Shown here: in pieces, positions 1-11,276 of the stretch | Numbering within the stretch: position 1 is the first letter of the stretch | Layout: each line of letters starts with the position of its first letter | Origin: Parapristionchus giblindavisi | Taxonomy: Eukaryota; Nematoda; Chromadorea; Rhabditida; Diplogasteridae | NCBI GenBank assembly: GCA_943737045.1 | Contig: CALSFV010000226.1 | Span: 620,001-684,000, forward strand | DNA length: 64,000 bases | Direction of reading: 5' to 3' | The notes under the pieces: model-generated | The model's database searches: none | Seen by the model: only the letters and a program-made list of their open reading frames with translations | What the model was told of the DNA's origin: nothing | Made by a program: the position numbers and the translations under genes

Positions 1-731
1 GCATGGACAGCCATGGAAACTGTCAATCGGTACGATAAAACCAGCTCATTTGAAGTGTAAAAATAATTGAACCTCCCATGAAACCATGCATACAACGCCT
101 GGTACAAATCTCGCAGGTTATTTATTTTTTCGACAAGAAAGAAGGCTACTTTCAGAGCTAATGGATGTTTGGTAGTAGTACCAGGCTCACACAAGGGTAC
201 TCATCTTCCTCATGAATATCCAAATTGGGAGGTATCTTGTCTATCTATCGATTAGAATTAACAGAATATGACATTTAGGGAGGTGTAAACAAGGGATATC
301 ACGGTATTCGAGACTTTGATCCGAATTGGCCACGTACTTACGTTGAGATGGATGCAGGCGATACCGTATTCTTCCATCCATTGATTATTCATGGATCAGG
401 CGCAAATAGAACAAAGGGTGAGCTACTTTATTTGTGAAGGAGAAAGTTTCAATTTCTCTTCAGGATTCCGCAAGGCCATTTCTTGTCACTACGCAAACGA
501 TGATCTTTGTGCTTATCACAATAATCTAACAACAACTCAAGAAGAAACTTCAAAGGATGTTGTTGATATGGTTGCACACAATCTATCCAAGTAATCACTT
601 TCTCAATCGTTTTCACTTCTAACGGTTTGCATTCCAGGCAAGGAATCGAGTTCGACAGAGACAATTTCGACTTTATTCATGTTTGGAAATACAAGTCTCG
701 TCCAGTATATGGAATAAAGAGTAATCTATAA
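1..731 (+). CDS. Phytanoyl-CoA 2-hydroxylase-like gene, 3' exons (5' part outside window)
   Basis: Five exons join in frame: 1-29, 156-231, 279-417, 464-590 and 638-731 (TAA at 729-731), giving 154 residues. Introns are 126, 47, 46 and 47 bp, all GT...AG. The product matches the C-terminal half of peroxisomal phytanoyl-CoA dioxygenase (PHYH), an Fe(II)/2-oxoglutarate enzyme that 2-hydroxylates phytanoyl-CoA for alpha-oxidation. Family signatures are AWTAME at the start, [12 protein letters not shown], then GDTVFFHP and IIHGSG, then GFRKAISCH. The His of IIHGSG (390-392) is the expected distal iron ligand and the Arg of GFRKAISCH (469-471) the 2-oxoglutarate ligand; the upstream HxD pair lies outside the window. 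The protein ends SNL, similar to a weak peroxisomal PTS1 signal (inference). An AATAAA at 713-718 overlaps the last codons. No internal stop or frameshift is seen, so the gene looks intact here. Substrate is inferred from similarity only. Confidence 0.93.
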
Positions 732-1238
732 GTAATACAAATATTGATTGGCAATACTTCTTCTACTTTATTCAACTTCGAGTGATTTCTTCGACGCTTT
801 TTGAATTCTTATATGATGTTATCGTATGTTGAAGTAAATACATATGTACACAAAAGTAAATTGCCTCTGGGACAAAAAAACAGACTGGATCAAAGAACGA
901 ATGACAAGAGATGAAACACAATTATGAAACGTACAGTATCCTTTAGTTTTCCTTAAAATATTTCTGCTATCATTCTTCGTTGAATAGTACTAAATCACAC
1001 TTGACGGTATTCTCCTTGTTTTTATGCCATTGCCGGATGTATTCATATTCAATTGTATGGATATTCTTTGAGTGAAAGATGACTAGGTGATACTCATTGC
1101 GTGATTATTATTCTTCTCTTCCTCTAATACTTTTCGACAAAGTATTCCTCATTGAACACCTCAAATTATCTTTTATTTATTTTTGTGTGTATTTTCTGAT
1201 CGTCATTTTCTTCTTATCTGTGACTAAACAGCAGAATA
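732..1238. other. Intergenic stretch, nothing recognised
   Basis: AT-rich sequence between the PHYH-like stop codon and the first fossil satellite monomer. It holds the 3' flank of the gene. I see no exon-like open frame, RNA gene or repeat; short frames here lack family motifs. Confidence 0.5.
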
Positions 1239-1522
1239 AAAAATTACTTGTGAAATATGAAAATGGCAATGATACCTATCTTGTCGTATACCGAACGAAA
1301 GAGCAAAAAAATCTGAATACGATACACTTTTCCACTCCTGAACAGCGGTCACAAAGGCCAAAATGCTAAATTATCTTCCAGTACTCTTTGCATTTTCGCT
1401 ACAAAACAATTAATGACAAGTCAAATTGCCAACGATACTAATCGTGTCATATACCATCTGAAAGAGAAAAAAATTCTGAATCGTACACACTTCAGCTCAT
1501 GTCGAACCGTATTATTTTACAG
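1239..1522 (+). repeat. Isolated, diverged copy of the 330-bp satellite monomer
   Basis: This stretch aligns along most of its length with the monomer of the 18.6-63.5 kb array, in the same orientation. It runs from the equivalent of CGCTTGTGAAATGTGA to the equivalent of CCGTATTATTTCACAG. It differs from the array consensus at scattered positions (TCCACTCCTG, TTAATGACAAG, ACCATCTGAAAG) and stops before the last quarter of a unit. It lies about 17 kb left of the array and is more diverged than any array unit, so it is an old solo remnant. Confidence 0.9.
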
Positions 1523-1879
1523 TTATCTTGCAATATATGTTAAACATGTTTCGGGGGTAACTGCTCACTATACCGAGACAATGAAAGCCATCTCGACCGA
1601 GATGAGAGCTCAAAATACATCCATGGATTCCCCTCGTTACGCCGGCTCGAACTGTGGTACTCACTAGGGGCGCAAACGTCTCCATCAAAAGTTGAATTTT
1701 CAGTACTGTTGGAAATTTTTCAAAACAAATGAAGTAGAAAGCCGTCATCGCAATCGAATTCTGCCCGAGGAGCAGAATTTGTATCCCTCTAGCTCAACCA
1801 TGGACCGAGAACGGTTTGAAAACGTGATTTTGCGGTAATCCAGCCCATGGGACCATGGGTGTTTTTTTTATTTTGATTT
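1523..1879. other. Unassigned spacer between fossil satellite pieces
   Basis: No convincing gene. It contains a near-palindrome around 1847-1860 (CCCATGGGACCATGGG) and a short T-rich run before the minus-strand fossil monomer. Open frames on both strands are short and have no recognisable motif. Confidence 0.4.
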
Positions 1880-2149
1880 ATTTGTGTTGCTGAATATCTA
1901 TCTTGTCATGAATTGTTTTGTGGTAAAATGCACAGAGTAATGAAAAATAACTTTCAAGTTCGGCCAGTTTGGAGGATCTCAGCATGACAAAATGTGCACG
2001 TTATTCAGAATTTTTTGGTCTTTCACCGAGTATCACACAATAGGCATCGTTGTAATTTTTGTATCTCATTAGCTATTGTGATCTTAACAGAGTGAAAGTT
2101 ACTTTCGTACTTCGGTCAATGTGGTCGCGGTGAAAGCTTATAGTTTTAA
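1880..2149 (-). repeat. Fossil satellite monomer, minus strand, left part
   Basis: Read on the minus strand, this is a strongly diverged copy of the 330-bp monomer. The reverse complements of the array segments ACAAAACAATTCATGACAAG, GAAAGAGCAAAAAAATCTGA and CCGAAGTACAAAAGTAGCTT can all be followed in order with substitutions. The match breaks at TTAA (2146-2149), where a foldback element is inserted, and continues at 4043. The two parts together give about 324 bp before a repeated landmark (GTTGCTGAA, near 1880 and 4104), which agrees with one satellite period. Confidence 0.82.
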
Positions 2150-2689
2150 CACGGGTCTCCTGTAACAGTGTAGCAAAAACGGTCTGTTCTGCCACTAGGA
2201 AAATTTTTTTATCTCCGATTTCGATGAAAGTCGGTCAGTGGGTGTGGTTGGGGGGGTCATGAGAAGGCCTAGCCACTTGATTTGGCCAAAATTGCAAGTT
2301 ATCGATTTTTTGTGATCTACCCTGAAAATGATCATAACTCGGTTCGTTTTCATCGTACAGCGAGCGGACTGTTGTTATTCGAACCGTATTCTAATTCTCT
2401 CCAAAAAAGTTGCGAATGATCCGTTCGCTTCCAAGTCGTCTTCAGGGCGAAAAACGCGAAAAACTAATTTTTTGAACAAAAAGGTGACATGCTCTCGAAA
2501 ATTTTCTCTTGAACACTTCGGTATTATTGCAGAAAACAAGTTGTCTGATGAGGTAAAAAGTCGGTATGTTGTTCATTTACCATATCTCTGTCCCCTCAAT
2601 ACCGTTTAATAGAGTACACGGGACATTTTTTTACGAATCAGCAGTTTTTTGATCGTATCTGTCTTTAAAATAGTCCAATCGACTATCTT
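2150..2689 (+). repeat. Left inverted arm of the TTAA foldback element
   Basis: The arm is complementary to 3525-4042 almost throughout. An open frame at 2328-2609 in this arm reappears, with small differences, on the opposite strand of the right arm. It is a by-product of the inverted repeat and matches no known family. Confidence 0.85.
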
Positions 2690-2944
2690 AAAAAAGGAAA
2701 ATGATGCTCTCGGAAAGGCGAATAAAAAGTTCTTTCATGATCGAATAGCTATTACAACCCATCTTCGAGTTATTTGAGGAAAACCTAATCAACACCGATT
2801 TTGTCGGCTGTTTCATGCCAGTTTTGGAAACACTGTTGCAGAAATTATTTATTTCATTTACTGGTCTGATCATCTAATACACTTTAGTGTCTCCTTTCCT
2901 CTTTTCTTCTCCTTTTCGCCTCACCAATTTACAAAGCGAGAGAG

Positions 2945-3385
2945 AAACAACTACTGGATGAAAACCGAGATAAACACACTGTTGACGGATGAGGCCCCTA
3001 ACTTGTCTACATCCCTGGTTTTCAATCACTGATGTAGGAACAAACTGAGAGTAGAAGAAGTCGAGAAGAGAATGAAGGTCAGAACGGATATCATGCCCGC
3101 TAACCGAATGTCACACGATCAGATCAAGAACTCTGCTAGCGAAGAAGATGGTTGAGACAGAGAAGAAGCTGAGCAACACAAGAGCCAAGAAAGATGTCGC
3201 GCTGGACATGGATTTCATCAACGACTGGGAGAAGGAATACGATGAGGAGGGAAGACGAATTGAGGATGAAGTGGAAGTATTATGATCTGACTATCTCCTC
3301 CGATGCAATCTACAGCTGGATGAAAAGAGAGGCACTCTGTTCACGGATGAGGCGACCGACTTGACGTTTTAGATCAGTGATGTTG
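2945..3385 (+). pseudogene. Degenerate coding-like segment in the foldback centre
   Basis: Between the arms is a stretch that reads like broken, highly charged coding sequence. One frame gives about 45 codons from 3149 to 3284 (start MVETEKKLSN, later DWEKEYDEEG). A second frame just upstream (VEEVEKRMKV near 3053) is offset by one base from it. A segment of about 75 bp occurs twice, at about 2951-3034 and 3313-3383, both centred on CTGGATGAAAA and ACGGATGAGGC. The charge pattern suggests a coiled coil. I do not recognise the family. It could be a captured host gene fragment or non-coding sequence with a chance open frame. Confidence 0.35.
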
Positions 3386-3524
3386 ATAATTACATATTGA
3401 TTGCTTGATTTTATAACAGTTTCTTATGTATAATAAAAAATAAGTAGATTGGATGGTTTTTAGCAGCACAATGAATTATTTCCTTTATTCATTGGAATCG
3501 ATGAAAAAGGAGAAAGTGTAGGAA

Positions 3525-4042
3525 AAGATAGTCGATTGGACTATTTTAAAGACAGATACGATCAAAAAACTGCTGATTCGTAAAAAAATGTCCCGTGTAC
3601 TCTATTAAACGGTATTGAGGGGACAGAGATATGGTAAATGAACAACATACCGACTTTTTACCTCATCAGACAACTTGTTTTCTGCAATAATACCGAAGGG
3701 TTCAAGAGAAAATTTTCGAGAGCATGTCACCTTTTTGTTCAAAAAATTAGTTTTTCGCGTTTTTCGCCCTGAAGACGACTTGGAAGCGAACGGACTTTTT
3801 TGGAGAGAATTAGAATACGGTTCGAATAACAACAGTCCGCTCGCTGTACGATGAAAACGAACCGAGTTATGATCATTTTCAGGGTAGATCACAAAAAATC
3901 GATAATTTGCAATTTTGGCCAAATCAAGTGGCTAGGCCTTCTCATGACCCCCAACCACACCCACTGACCGACTTTCATCGAAATCGGCGACAAAAAAATT
4001 TCCTAGTGGCAGGAGTTGCTACATATTTACCGGAGACCCGTG
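3525..4042 (-). repeat. Right inverted arm of the TTAA foldback element
   Basis: The arm is the inverted partner of 2150-2689. It is slightly shorter because of small deletions, for example near the tip and at the position matching left-arm 2410-2420. Confidence 0.85.
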
Positions 4043-4145
4043 TTAAGTGAACTGAGATTTACATTAATCAGAAATTTGTGCTCTTTGAAATGGTATATGA
4101 CAACATGGGTGTTGCTGAAAATCTATCTTGTGATTGCATTGTTTT
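4043..4145 (-). repeat. Fossil satellite monomer, minus strand, right part
   Basis: Resumes the minus-strand monomer interrupted at 2149. The reverse complements of the array's TTCAGCTCATGTCGAAC, TACACACTTC, GTGAAAGAG and TCATATACCAT regions appear in order with changes. It then begins a further unit with the same GTTGCTGAA landmark seen near 1880, so at least two inverted fossil monomers stood in tandem. Confidence 0.75.
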
Positions 4146-4929
4146 GAACACCGGACATTGGAACATACCAGCCCAAATGGGGAAAAGAATAAACTAAACA
4201 CGAACGAAAAAACATTTTATTTTAGACTTTTATACTTTTTTTCGAGCCATCAATAAACTAAATTATAGTGCACGGTAGGGTTCATGAACTGTTGATATTT
4301 GGAATGATCTTCCTGATCACATTGTAAATTGAGTTTGAAAGTTCTCATATAATAAATGTATAAGATATAAGTGAAATGTGAATTTTAGCATTTATGCATA
4401 TTATGGTCGTCTTCCAAGCTTGTAAGCATTTGCGAGGAAGAAAAAGGATGATGAATCCACAATATTGATCTCCCCGGGGTCGCCAACGAGATCAATAGTA
4501 GATTTTCATTCGATCAATACTTCAGTATATTGGCGATTGCGATTCCTTGATATCTGGAATGAATACACACTCTCTAAGACTCTGTAATCAAATAATACAT
4601 GTTTGAAAATATCAATCTTTAATACTGTGACCTAGCTGTTACAGTTCTTTTCGCTTCTTCTTATTTTATTCACTTGTACTATAGATTATTTTATTTTAAC
4701 TCTGTCATCAAATTGAAAGATGCGATAAATATTTATAAATATTTATTAATCGAATCTAAAAATAACTCACCACACTAATGAAGTAACGATACAGTATTCG
4801 TGTGAAATCAGCGAAAATATTACTCCATCCGTATCTAAATGTTAATAGTATTATAGAATTTTATAATCTTAAATACATTAATATTCTATACTAACCTGCT
4901 CACATTCTTCTTCGCTATGCACTTAACAT
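4146..4929. other. AT-rich unassigned stretch with a possible LINE trace
   Basis: Mostly featureless AT-rich sequence. At 4291-4329 one frame reads VDIWNDLPDHIVN, followed by two stops and KFSYNKCI. The form W-N-x-LP-x-x-I resembles the end of the reverse transcriptase region in CR1/Jockey-like LINEs. This is one short match only, so a decayed LINE remnant is possible but not established. Nothing else is recognised. Confidence 0.3.
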
Positions 4930-5151
4930 TGTACAACTGCTTGAAATTACTATTAAAATATAAACCTGATAGGATAAATCATTAATATTTTATCAGCAAA
5001 GGAAGAGATACGATATACTGTACAAATATGTCGTATCTCTTCCAATGAAAAATCGATATTCAAACACATATTGGTATATGAGATTAAATATCGTCGAAAA
5101 ACCAAAACAATAATTTAATTTAAAAAAGTCATCGTTGATGACCTTACCTTT

Positions 5152-5170
5152 TGGGGAGGGGGGGGGGGGG
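5152..5170 (+). repeat. G-rich run
   Basis: TTGGGGA followed by a run of 16 G. It could form a G-quadruplex. The matching place in the other repeat copy (about 14638-14650) is only moderately G-rich. Confidence 0.6.
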
Positions 5171-5293
5171 CAACGCAAAGCATTTTTGATTTTGGCCCGG
5201 CCGGGCACTTTGCATGAATGACAACCAATTAAATTTGCATATTTAACTGTTATCAACCGCACCACTTTCATTTTAATTTAATTTGCATATTTG

Positions 5294-5311
5294 GGATCCG
5301 TCGACGGATCC
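5294..5311. repeat. Perfect 18-bp palindrome
   Basis: GGATCCGTCGACGGATCC reads the same on both strands. The right-hand repeat copy has a mutated version around 15678-15692 (CCGTCGACGG kept, flanks changed). The palindrome is therefore native to the repeat family and not a cloning linker. Confidence 0.85.
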
Positions 5312-5652
5312 AATTCATTTTTCATTTTTCATTTTCAGCATAGCAGTCCAATGCGCAGCAGTTCAAGCCCAGTCCACAGATCAAAGATCAAGAAAAATAT
5401 AAATATCTAAGCACAAAGAAAGAGTACGGAATAAAGAATGAGAAAGGAGCAATGCAAGAAATAGTAATGTCTACAAGGACAAGAAAGAGCGATAAGTCCA
5501 ATGTAAGAACCAGCGCTACTAAATTAGTCCACCCCCCCCATTTTAGTTCATTCCAACCTGAGACGATGGGGTAAACGTGAAAATATATTGATTAAAGAAT
5601 AATGGTTAAAATATTTAAAAGAATATTTAAATAAGTAGGCTTCCCTTTAACA

Positions 5653-5889
5653 CATCCGATTATCCTCAGCGTAGTCGTAGTCGTTCTGAAGATAATTATA
5701 TTCATCTCCAGATATCAATTAGTGCATGAATATCGATAGATCAATCAATCAATCAATCAATCAATACCTTCTGTAAAATGTGATTATCGATTTCCTCACA
5801 TTTCCTAGTCGTCCTCGTCTCGGCTCGTCCTCCTCCTGAAGATTACGGTAATCATCTTCAGATATCAATTAGTGCATGAATATCGATAG

Positions 5890-5924
<35 letters not shown>

Positions 5925-6198
5925 CCTTCTGTAAAATGTGATTATCGATTTTCCTCACTTTTCGTAGTCGTCCTCGTCTCGGCGCGTCCTTCTCCTGAAG
6001 ACTACGGTAATCAACTTCAAATATCAATTAGTGCATGAATATCGATAGATCAATCAATCAATCAATCAATCAATACCTTCTGTAAAATGTGATTATCGAT
6101 TTCCTCACATTTCCTAGTCGTCCTCGTCTCGGCTCGTCCTCCTCCTGAAGATTACGGTAATCATCTTCAGATATCAATTAGTGCATGAATATCGATAG

Positions 6199-6233
<35 letters not shown>

Positions 6234-6507
6234 CCTTCTGTAAAATGTGATTATCGATTTTCCTCACTTTTCGTAGTCGTCCTCGTCTCGGCGCGTCCTT
6301 CTCCTGAAGACTACGGTAATCAACTTCAAATATCAATTAGTGCATGAATATCGATAGATCAATCAATCAATCAATCAATCAATACCTTCTGTAAAATGTG
6401 ATTATCGATTTCCTCACATTTCCTAGTCGTCCTCGTCTCGGCTCGTCCTCCTCCTGAAGATTACGGTAATCATCTTCAGATATCAATTAGTGCATGAATC
6501 TCGATAG

Positions 6508-6542
<35 letters not shown>

Positions 6543-7572
6543 CCTTCTGTAAAATGTGATTATCGATTTCCTCACATTTCCTAGTCGTCCTCGTCTCGGC
6601 TCGTCCTCCTCCTGAAGATTACGGTAATCATCTTCAGATATCAATTAGTGCATGAATATCGATAGATCAATCAATCAATCAATCAATCAATACCTTCTGT
6701 AAAATGTGATTATCGATTTTCCTCACTTTTCGTAGTCGTCCTCGTCTCGGCTCGTCCTCCTCCTGAAGATTACGGTAATCATCTTCAGATATCAATTAGT
6801 GCATGAATATCGATAGATCAATCAATCAATCAATCAATCAATACCTTCTGTAAAATGTGATTATCGATTTTCCTCACTTTTCGTAGTCGTCCTCGTCTCG
6901 GCGCGTCCTTCTCCTGAAGACTACGGTAATCAACTTCAAATATCAATTTGTGCATGAATATCGATAGATCAATCAATCAATCAATCAATCAATACCTTCT
7001 GTAAAATGTGATTATCGATTTCCTCACATTTCCTAGTCGTCCTCGTCTCGGCTCGTCCTCCTCCTGAAGATTACGGTAATAAACTTCAAATATCAATTAG
7101 TGCATGAATATCGATAGATCAATCAATCAATCAATCAATCAATACCTTCTGTAAAATGTGATTATCGATTTCCTCACATTTCCTAGTCGTCCTCGTCTCG
7201 GCTCGTCCTCCTCCTGAAGATTACGGTAATCATCTTCAGATATCAATTAGTGCATGAATATCGATAGATCAATCAATCAATCAATCAATCAATGAATACC
7301 TTCTGTAAAATGTGATTATCGATTTTCCTCACTTTTCGTAGTCGTCCTCGTCTCGGCGCGTCCTTCTCCTGAAGACTACGGTAATCAACTTCAAATATCA
7401 ATTAGTGCATGAATATCGATAGATCAATCAATCAATCAATCAATCAATACCTTCTGTAAAATGTGATTATCGATTTCCTCACATTTCCTAGTCGTCCTCG
7501 TCTCGGCTCGTCCTCCTCCTGAAGATTACGGTAATCATCTTCAGATATCAATTAGTGCATGAATCTCGATAG

Positions 7573-7607
<35 letters not shown>

Positions 7608-9348
7608 CCTTCTGTAAAATGTGATTATCGATTTCCTCACATTTCCTAGTCGTCCTCGTCTCGGCTCGTCCTCCTCCTGAAGATTACGGTAATCATCTTC
7701 AGATATCAATTAGTGCATGAATATCGATAGATCAATCAATCAATCAATCAATCAATACCTTCTGTAAAATGTGATTATCGATTTTCCTCACTTTTCGTAG
7801 TCGTCCTCGTCTCGGCTCGTCCTCCTCCTGAAGATTACGGTAATCATCTTCAGATATCAATTAGTGCATGAATATCGATAGATCAATCAATCAATCAATC
7901 AATCAATACCTTCTGTAAAATGTGATTATCGATTTTCCTCACTTTTCGTAGTCGTCCTCGTCTCGGCGCGTCCTTCTCCTGAAGACTACGGTAATCAACT
8001 TCAAATATCAATTTGTGCATGAATATCGATAGATCAATCAATCAATCAATCAATCAATACCTTCTGTAAAATGTGATTATCGATTTCCTCACATTTCCTA
8101 GTCGTCCTCGTCTCGGCTCGTCCTCCTCCTGAAGATTACGGTAATAAACTTCAAATATCAATTAGTGCATGAATATCGATAGATCAATCAATCAATCAAT
8201 CAATCAATACCTTCTGTAAAATGTGATTATCGATTTCCTCACATTTCCTAGTCGTCCTCGTCTCGGCTCGTCCTCCTCCTGAAGATTACGGTAATCATCT
8301 TCAGATATCAATTAGTGCATGAATATCGATAGATCAATCAATCAATCAATCAATCAATGAATACCTTCTGTAAAATGTGATTATCGATTTTCCTCACTTT
8401 TCGTAGTCGTACTCGTCTCGGCGCGTCCTTCTCCTGAAGACTACGGTAATCAACTTCAAATATCAATTAGTGCACGAATATCGGTAGATCAATCAATCAA
8501 TCAATCAATACCTTCTGTAAATTGTGATTATCGATTTTCCTCACTTTTCGTAGTCGTCCTCGTCTCGGCGCGTCCTCTTCCTGAAGATTACGGTAACATT
8601 CTTCAGATAACGTTAGTGCATGAATATCGATAGATCAATCAATCAATACCTTCTGTAAATTGTGATTATCGGTTTTCCTCACTCTTCGTAGTCGTCCTCG
8701 TCTCGGCGCGTCCTCCTCCTGAAGATTACGGTAATCAACTTCAAATATCAATTAGTGCATAAATATCGGTAGATCAATCAATCAATAACTTCTGTAAATT
8801 GTGATTATCGATTTCCTCACATTTCGTAGTCGTCCTCGTCTTGGCGCTTCCTCCTCCTGAAGATTACGGTAATATTCTTCAGATAACGTTAGTGCAAGAA
8901 TATCGATAGATCAATCAATCAATACCTTCTGTAAAATGTGATTATCGATTTCCTCACATTTCCTAGTCGTCCTCGTCTCGGCTCGTCCTCCTCCTGAAGA
9001 TTACGGTAATCATCTTCAAATATCAATTAGTGCATGAATATCGATAGATCAATCAATCAATCAATCAATCAATACCTTCTGTAAAATGTGATTATCGATT
9101 TTCCTCACTTTTCGTAGTCGTCCTCGTCTCGGCGCGTCCTTCTCCTGAAGACTACGGTAATAAACTTCAAATATCAATTAGTGCATGAATATCGATAGAT
9201 CAATCAATCAATCAATCAATCAATACCTTCTGTAAAATGTGATTATCGATTTCCTCACATTTCCTAGTCGTCCTCGTCTCGGCTCGTCCTCCTCCTGAAG
9301 ATTACGGTAATCATCTTCAGATATCAATTAGTGCATGAATATCGATAG

Positions 9349-9383
<35 letters not shown>

Positions 9384-9657
9384 CCTTCTGTAAAATGTGA
9401 TTATCGATTTTCCTCACTTTTCGTAGTCGTCCTCGTCTCGGCGCGTCCTTCTCCTGAAGACTACGGTAATCAACTTCAAATATCAATTAGTGCATGAATA
9501 TCGATAGATCAATCAATCAATCAATCAATCAATACCTTCTGTAAAATGTGATTATCGATTTCCTCACATTTCCTAGTCGTCCTCGTCTCGGCTCGTCCTC
9601 CTCCTGAAGATTACGGTAATCATCTTCAGATATCAATTAGTGCATGAATCTCGATAG

Positions 9658-9692
<35 letters not shown>

Positions 9693-10267
9693 CCTTCTGT
9701 AAAATGTGATTATCGATTTCCTCACATTTCCTAGTCGTCCTCGTCTCGGCTCGTCCTCCTCCTGAAGATTACGGTAATCATCTTCAGATATCAATTAGTG
9801 CATGAATATCGATAGATCAATCAATCAATCAATCAATCAATACCTTCTGTAAAATGTGATTATCGATTTTCCTCACTTTTCGTAGTCGTCCTCGTCTCGG
9901 CTCGTCCTCCTCCTGAAGATTACGGTAATCATCTTCAGATATCAATTAGTGCATGAATATCGATAGATCAATCAATCAATCAATCAATCAATACCTTCTG
10001 TAAAATGTGATTATCGATTTTCCTCACTTTTCGTAGTCGTCCTCGTCTCGGCGCGTCCTTCTCCTGAAGACTACGGTAATCAACTTCAAATATCAATTAG
10101 TGCATGAATATCGATAGATCAATCAATCAATCAATCAATCAATACCTTCTGTAAAATGTGATTATCGATTTCCTCACATTTCCTAGTCGTCCTCGTCTCG
10201 GCTCGTCCTCCTCCTGAAGATTACGGTAATCATCTTCAGATATCAATTAGTGCATGAATCTCGATAG

Positions 10268-10302
<35 letters not shown>

Positions 10303-11245
10303 CCTTCTGTAAAATGTGATTATCGATTTCCTCACATTTCCTAGTCGTCCTCGTCTCGGCTCGTCCTCCTCCTGAAGATTACGGTAATCATCTTCAGATA
10401 TCAATTAGTGCATGAATATCGATAGATCAATCAATCAATCAATCAATCAATACCTTCTGTAAAATGTGATTATCGATTTTCCTCACTTTTCGTAGTCGTC
10501 CTCGTCTCGGCTCGTCCTCCTCCTGAAGATTACGGTAATCATCTTCAGATATCAATTAGTGCATGAATATCGATAGATCAATCAATCAATCAATCAATCA
10601 ATACCTTCTGTAAAATGTGATTATCGATTTTCCTCACTTTTCGTAGTCGTCCTCGTCTCGGCGCGTCCTTCTCCTGAAGACTACGGTAATCAACTTCAAA
10701 TATCAATTTGTGCATGAATATCGATAGATCAATCAATCAATCAATCAATCAATACCTTCTGTAAAATGTGATTATCGATTTCCTCACATTTCCTAGTCGT
10801 CCTCGTCTCGGCTCGTCCTCCTCCTGAAGATTACGGTAATAAACTTCAAATATCAATTAGTGCATGAATATCGATAGATCAATCAATCAATCAATCAATC
10901 AATACCTTCTGTAAAATGTGATTATCGATTTCCTCACATTTCCTAGTCGTCCTCGTCTCGGCTCGTCCTCCTCCTGAAGATTACGGTAATCATCTTCAGA
11001 TATCAATTAGTGCATGAATATCGATAGATCAATCAATCAATCAATCAATCAATACCTTCTGTAAAATGTGATTATCGATTTTCCTCACTTTTCGTAGTCG
11101 TCCTCGTCTCGGCGCGTCCTTCTCCTGAAGACTACGGTAATCAACTTTAATCAACTTTTCGTAGTCGTCCTCGTCTCGGCGCGTCCTTCTCCTGAAGACT
11201 ACGGTAATCAACTTTAAATATCAATTAGTGCATGAATCTCGATAG

Positions 11246-11276
<31 letters not shown>

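Larger units (their letters stand above)
2150..4042. mobile_element. TTAA-flanked foldback DNA transposon (non-autonomous)
   Basis: The element has two long inverted arms, 2150-2689 (about 540 bp) and 3525-4042 (about 518 bp), around an 835-bp centre. Both ends read CACGGGTCTCC outward-in and are immediately flanked by TTAA (2146-2149 and 4043-4046). Symmetry ends exactly at the TTAA, so TTAA is the likely target duplication, as in piggyBac-type elements. The classical piggyBac CCC terminus is not present, so the superfamily is not settled. The arms differ by small indels near the tips and near 2410. There is no transposase. The insertion splits a minus-strand fossil satellite monomer, so it is younger than that decayed satellite. 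Confidence 0.85.
4930..5520 (+). repeat. Left copy of the direct repeat bracketing the minisatellite
   Basis: Shares ordered landmarks with 14480-15985: ATTAAAATATAAACCTG, a G-rich run followed by CAACGC, ATTTGCATAT, CCGTCGACGG, TCAGCATAGCA, GATCAAAGATCAA, then an A-rich tail ending near AAGAAAGAGCG. The similarity is patchy, so the duplication is old. This copy lacks the foldback element present in the other. Its original nature (transposon end or segmental duplication) is unclear. Confidence 0.7.

Noticed and set aside
2328..3922. Frames at 2328-2609 (+) and 3605-3922 (-) as a conserved gene pair
   Set aside because: They are the same sequence in the two inverted arms of a foldback element and match no family.
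5294..5311. BamHI-SalI-BamHI-like palindrome as a cloning-linker artefact
   Set aside because: A diverged version with the same core sits at the matching place in the right-hand repeat copy, so it is genomic.
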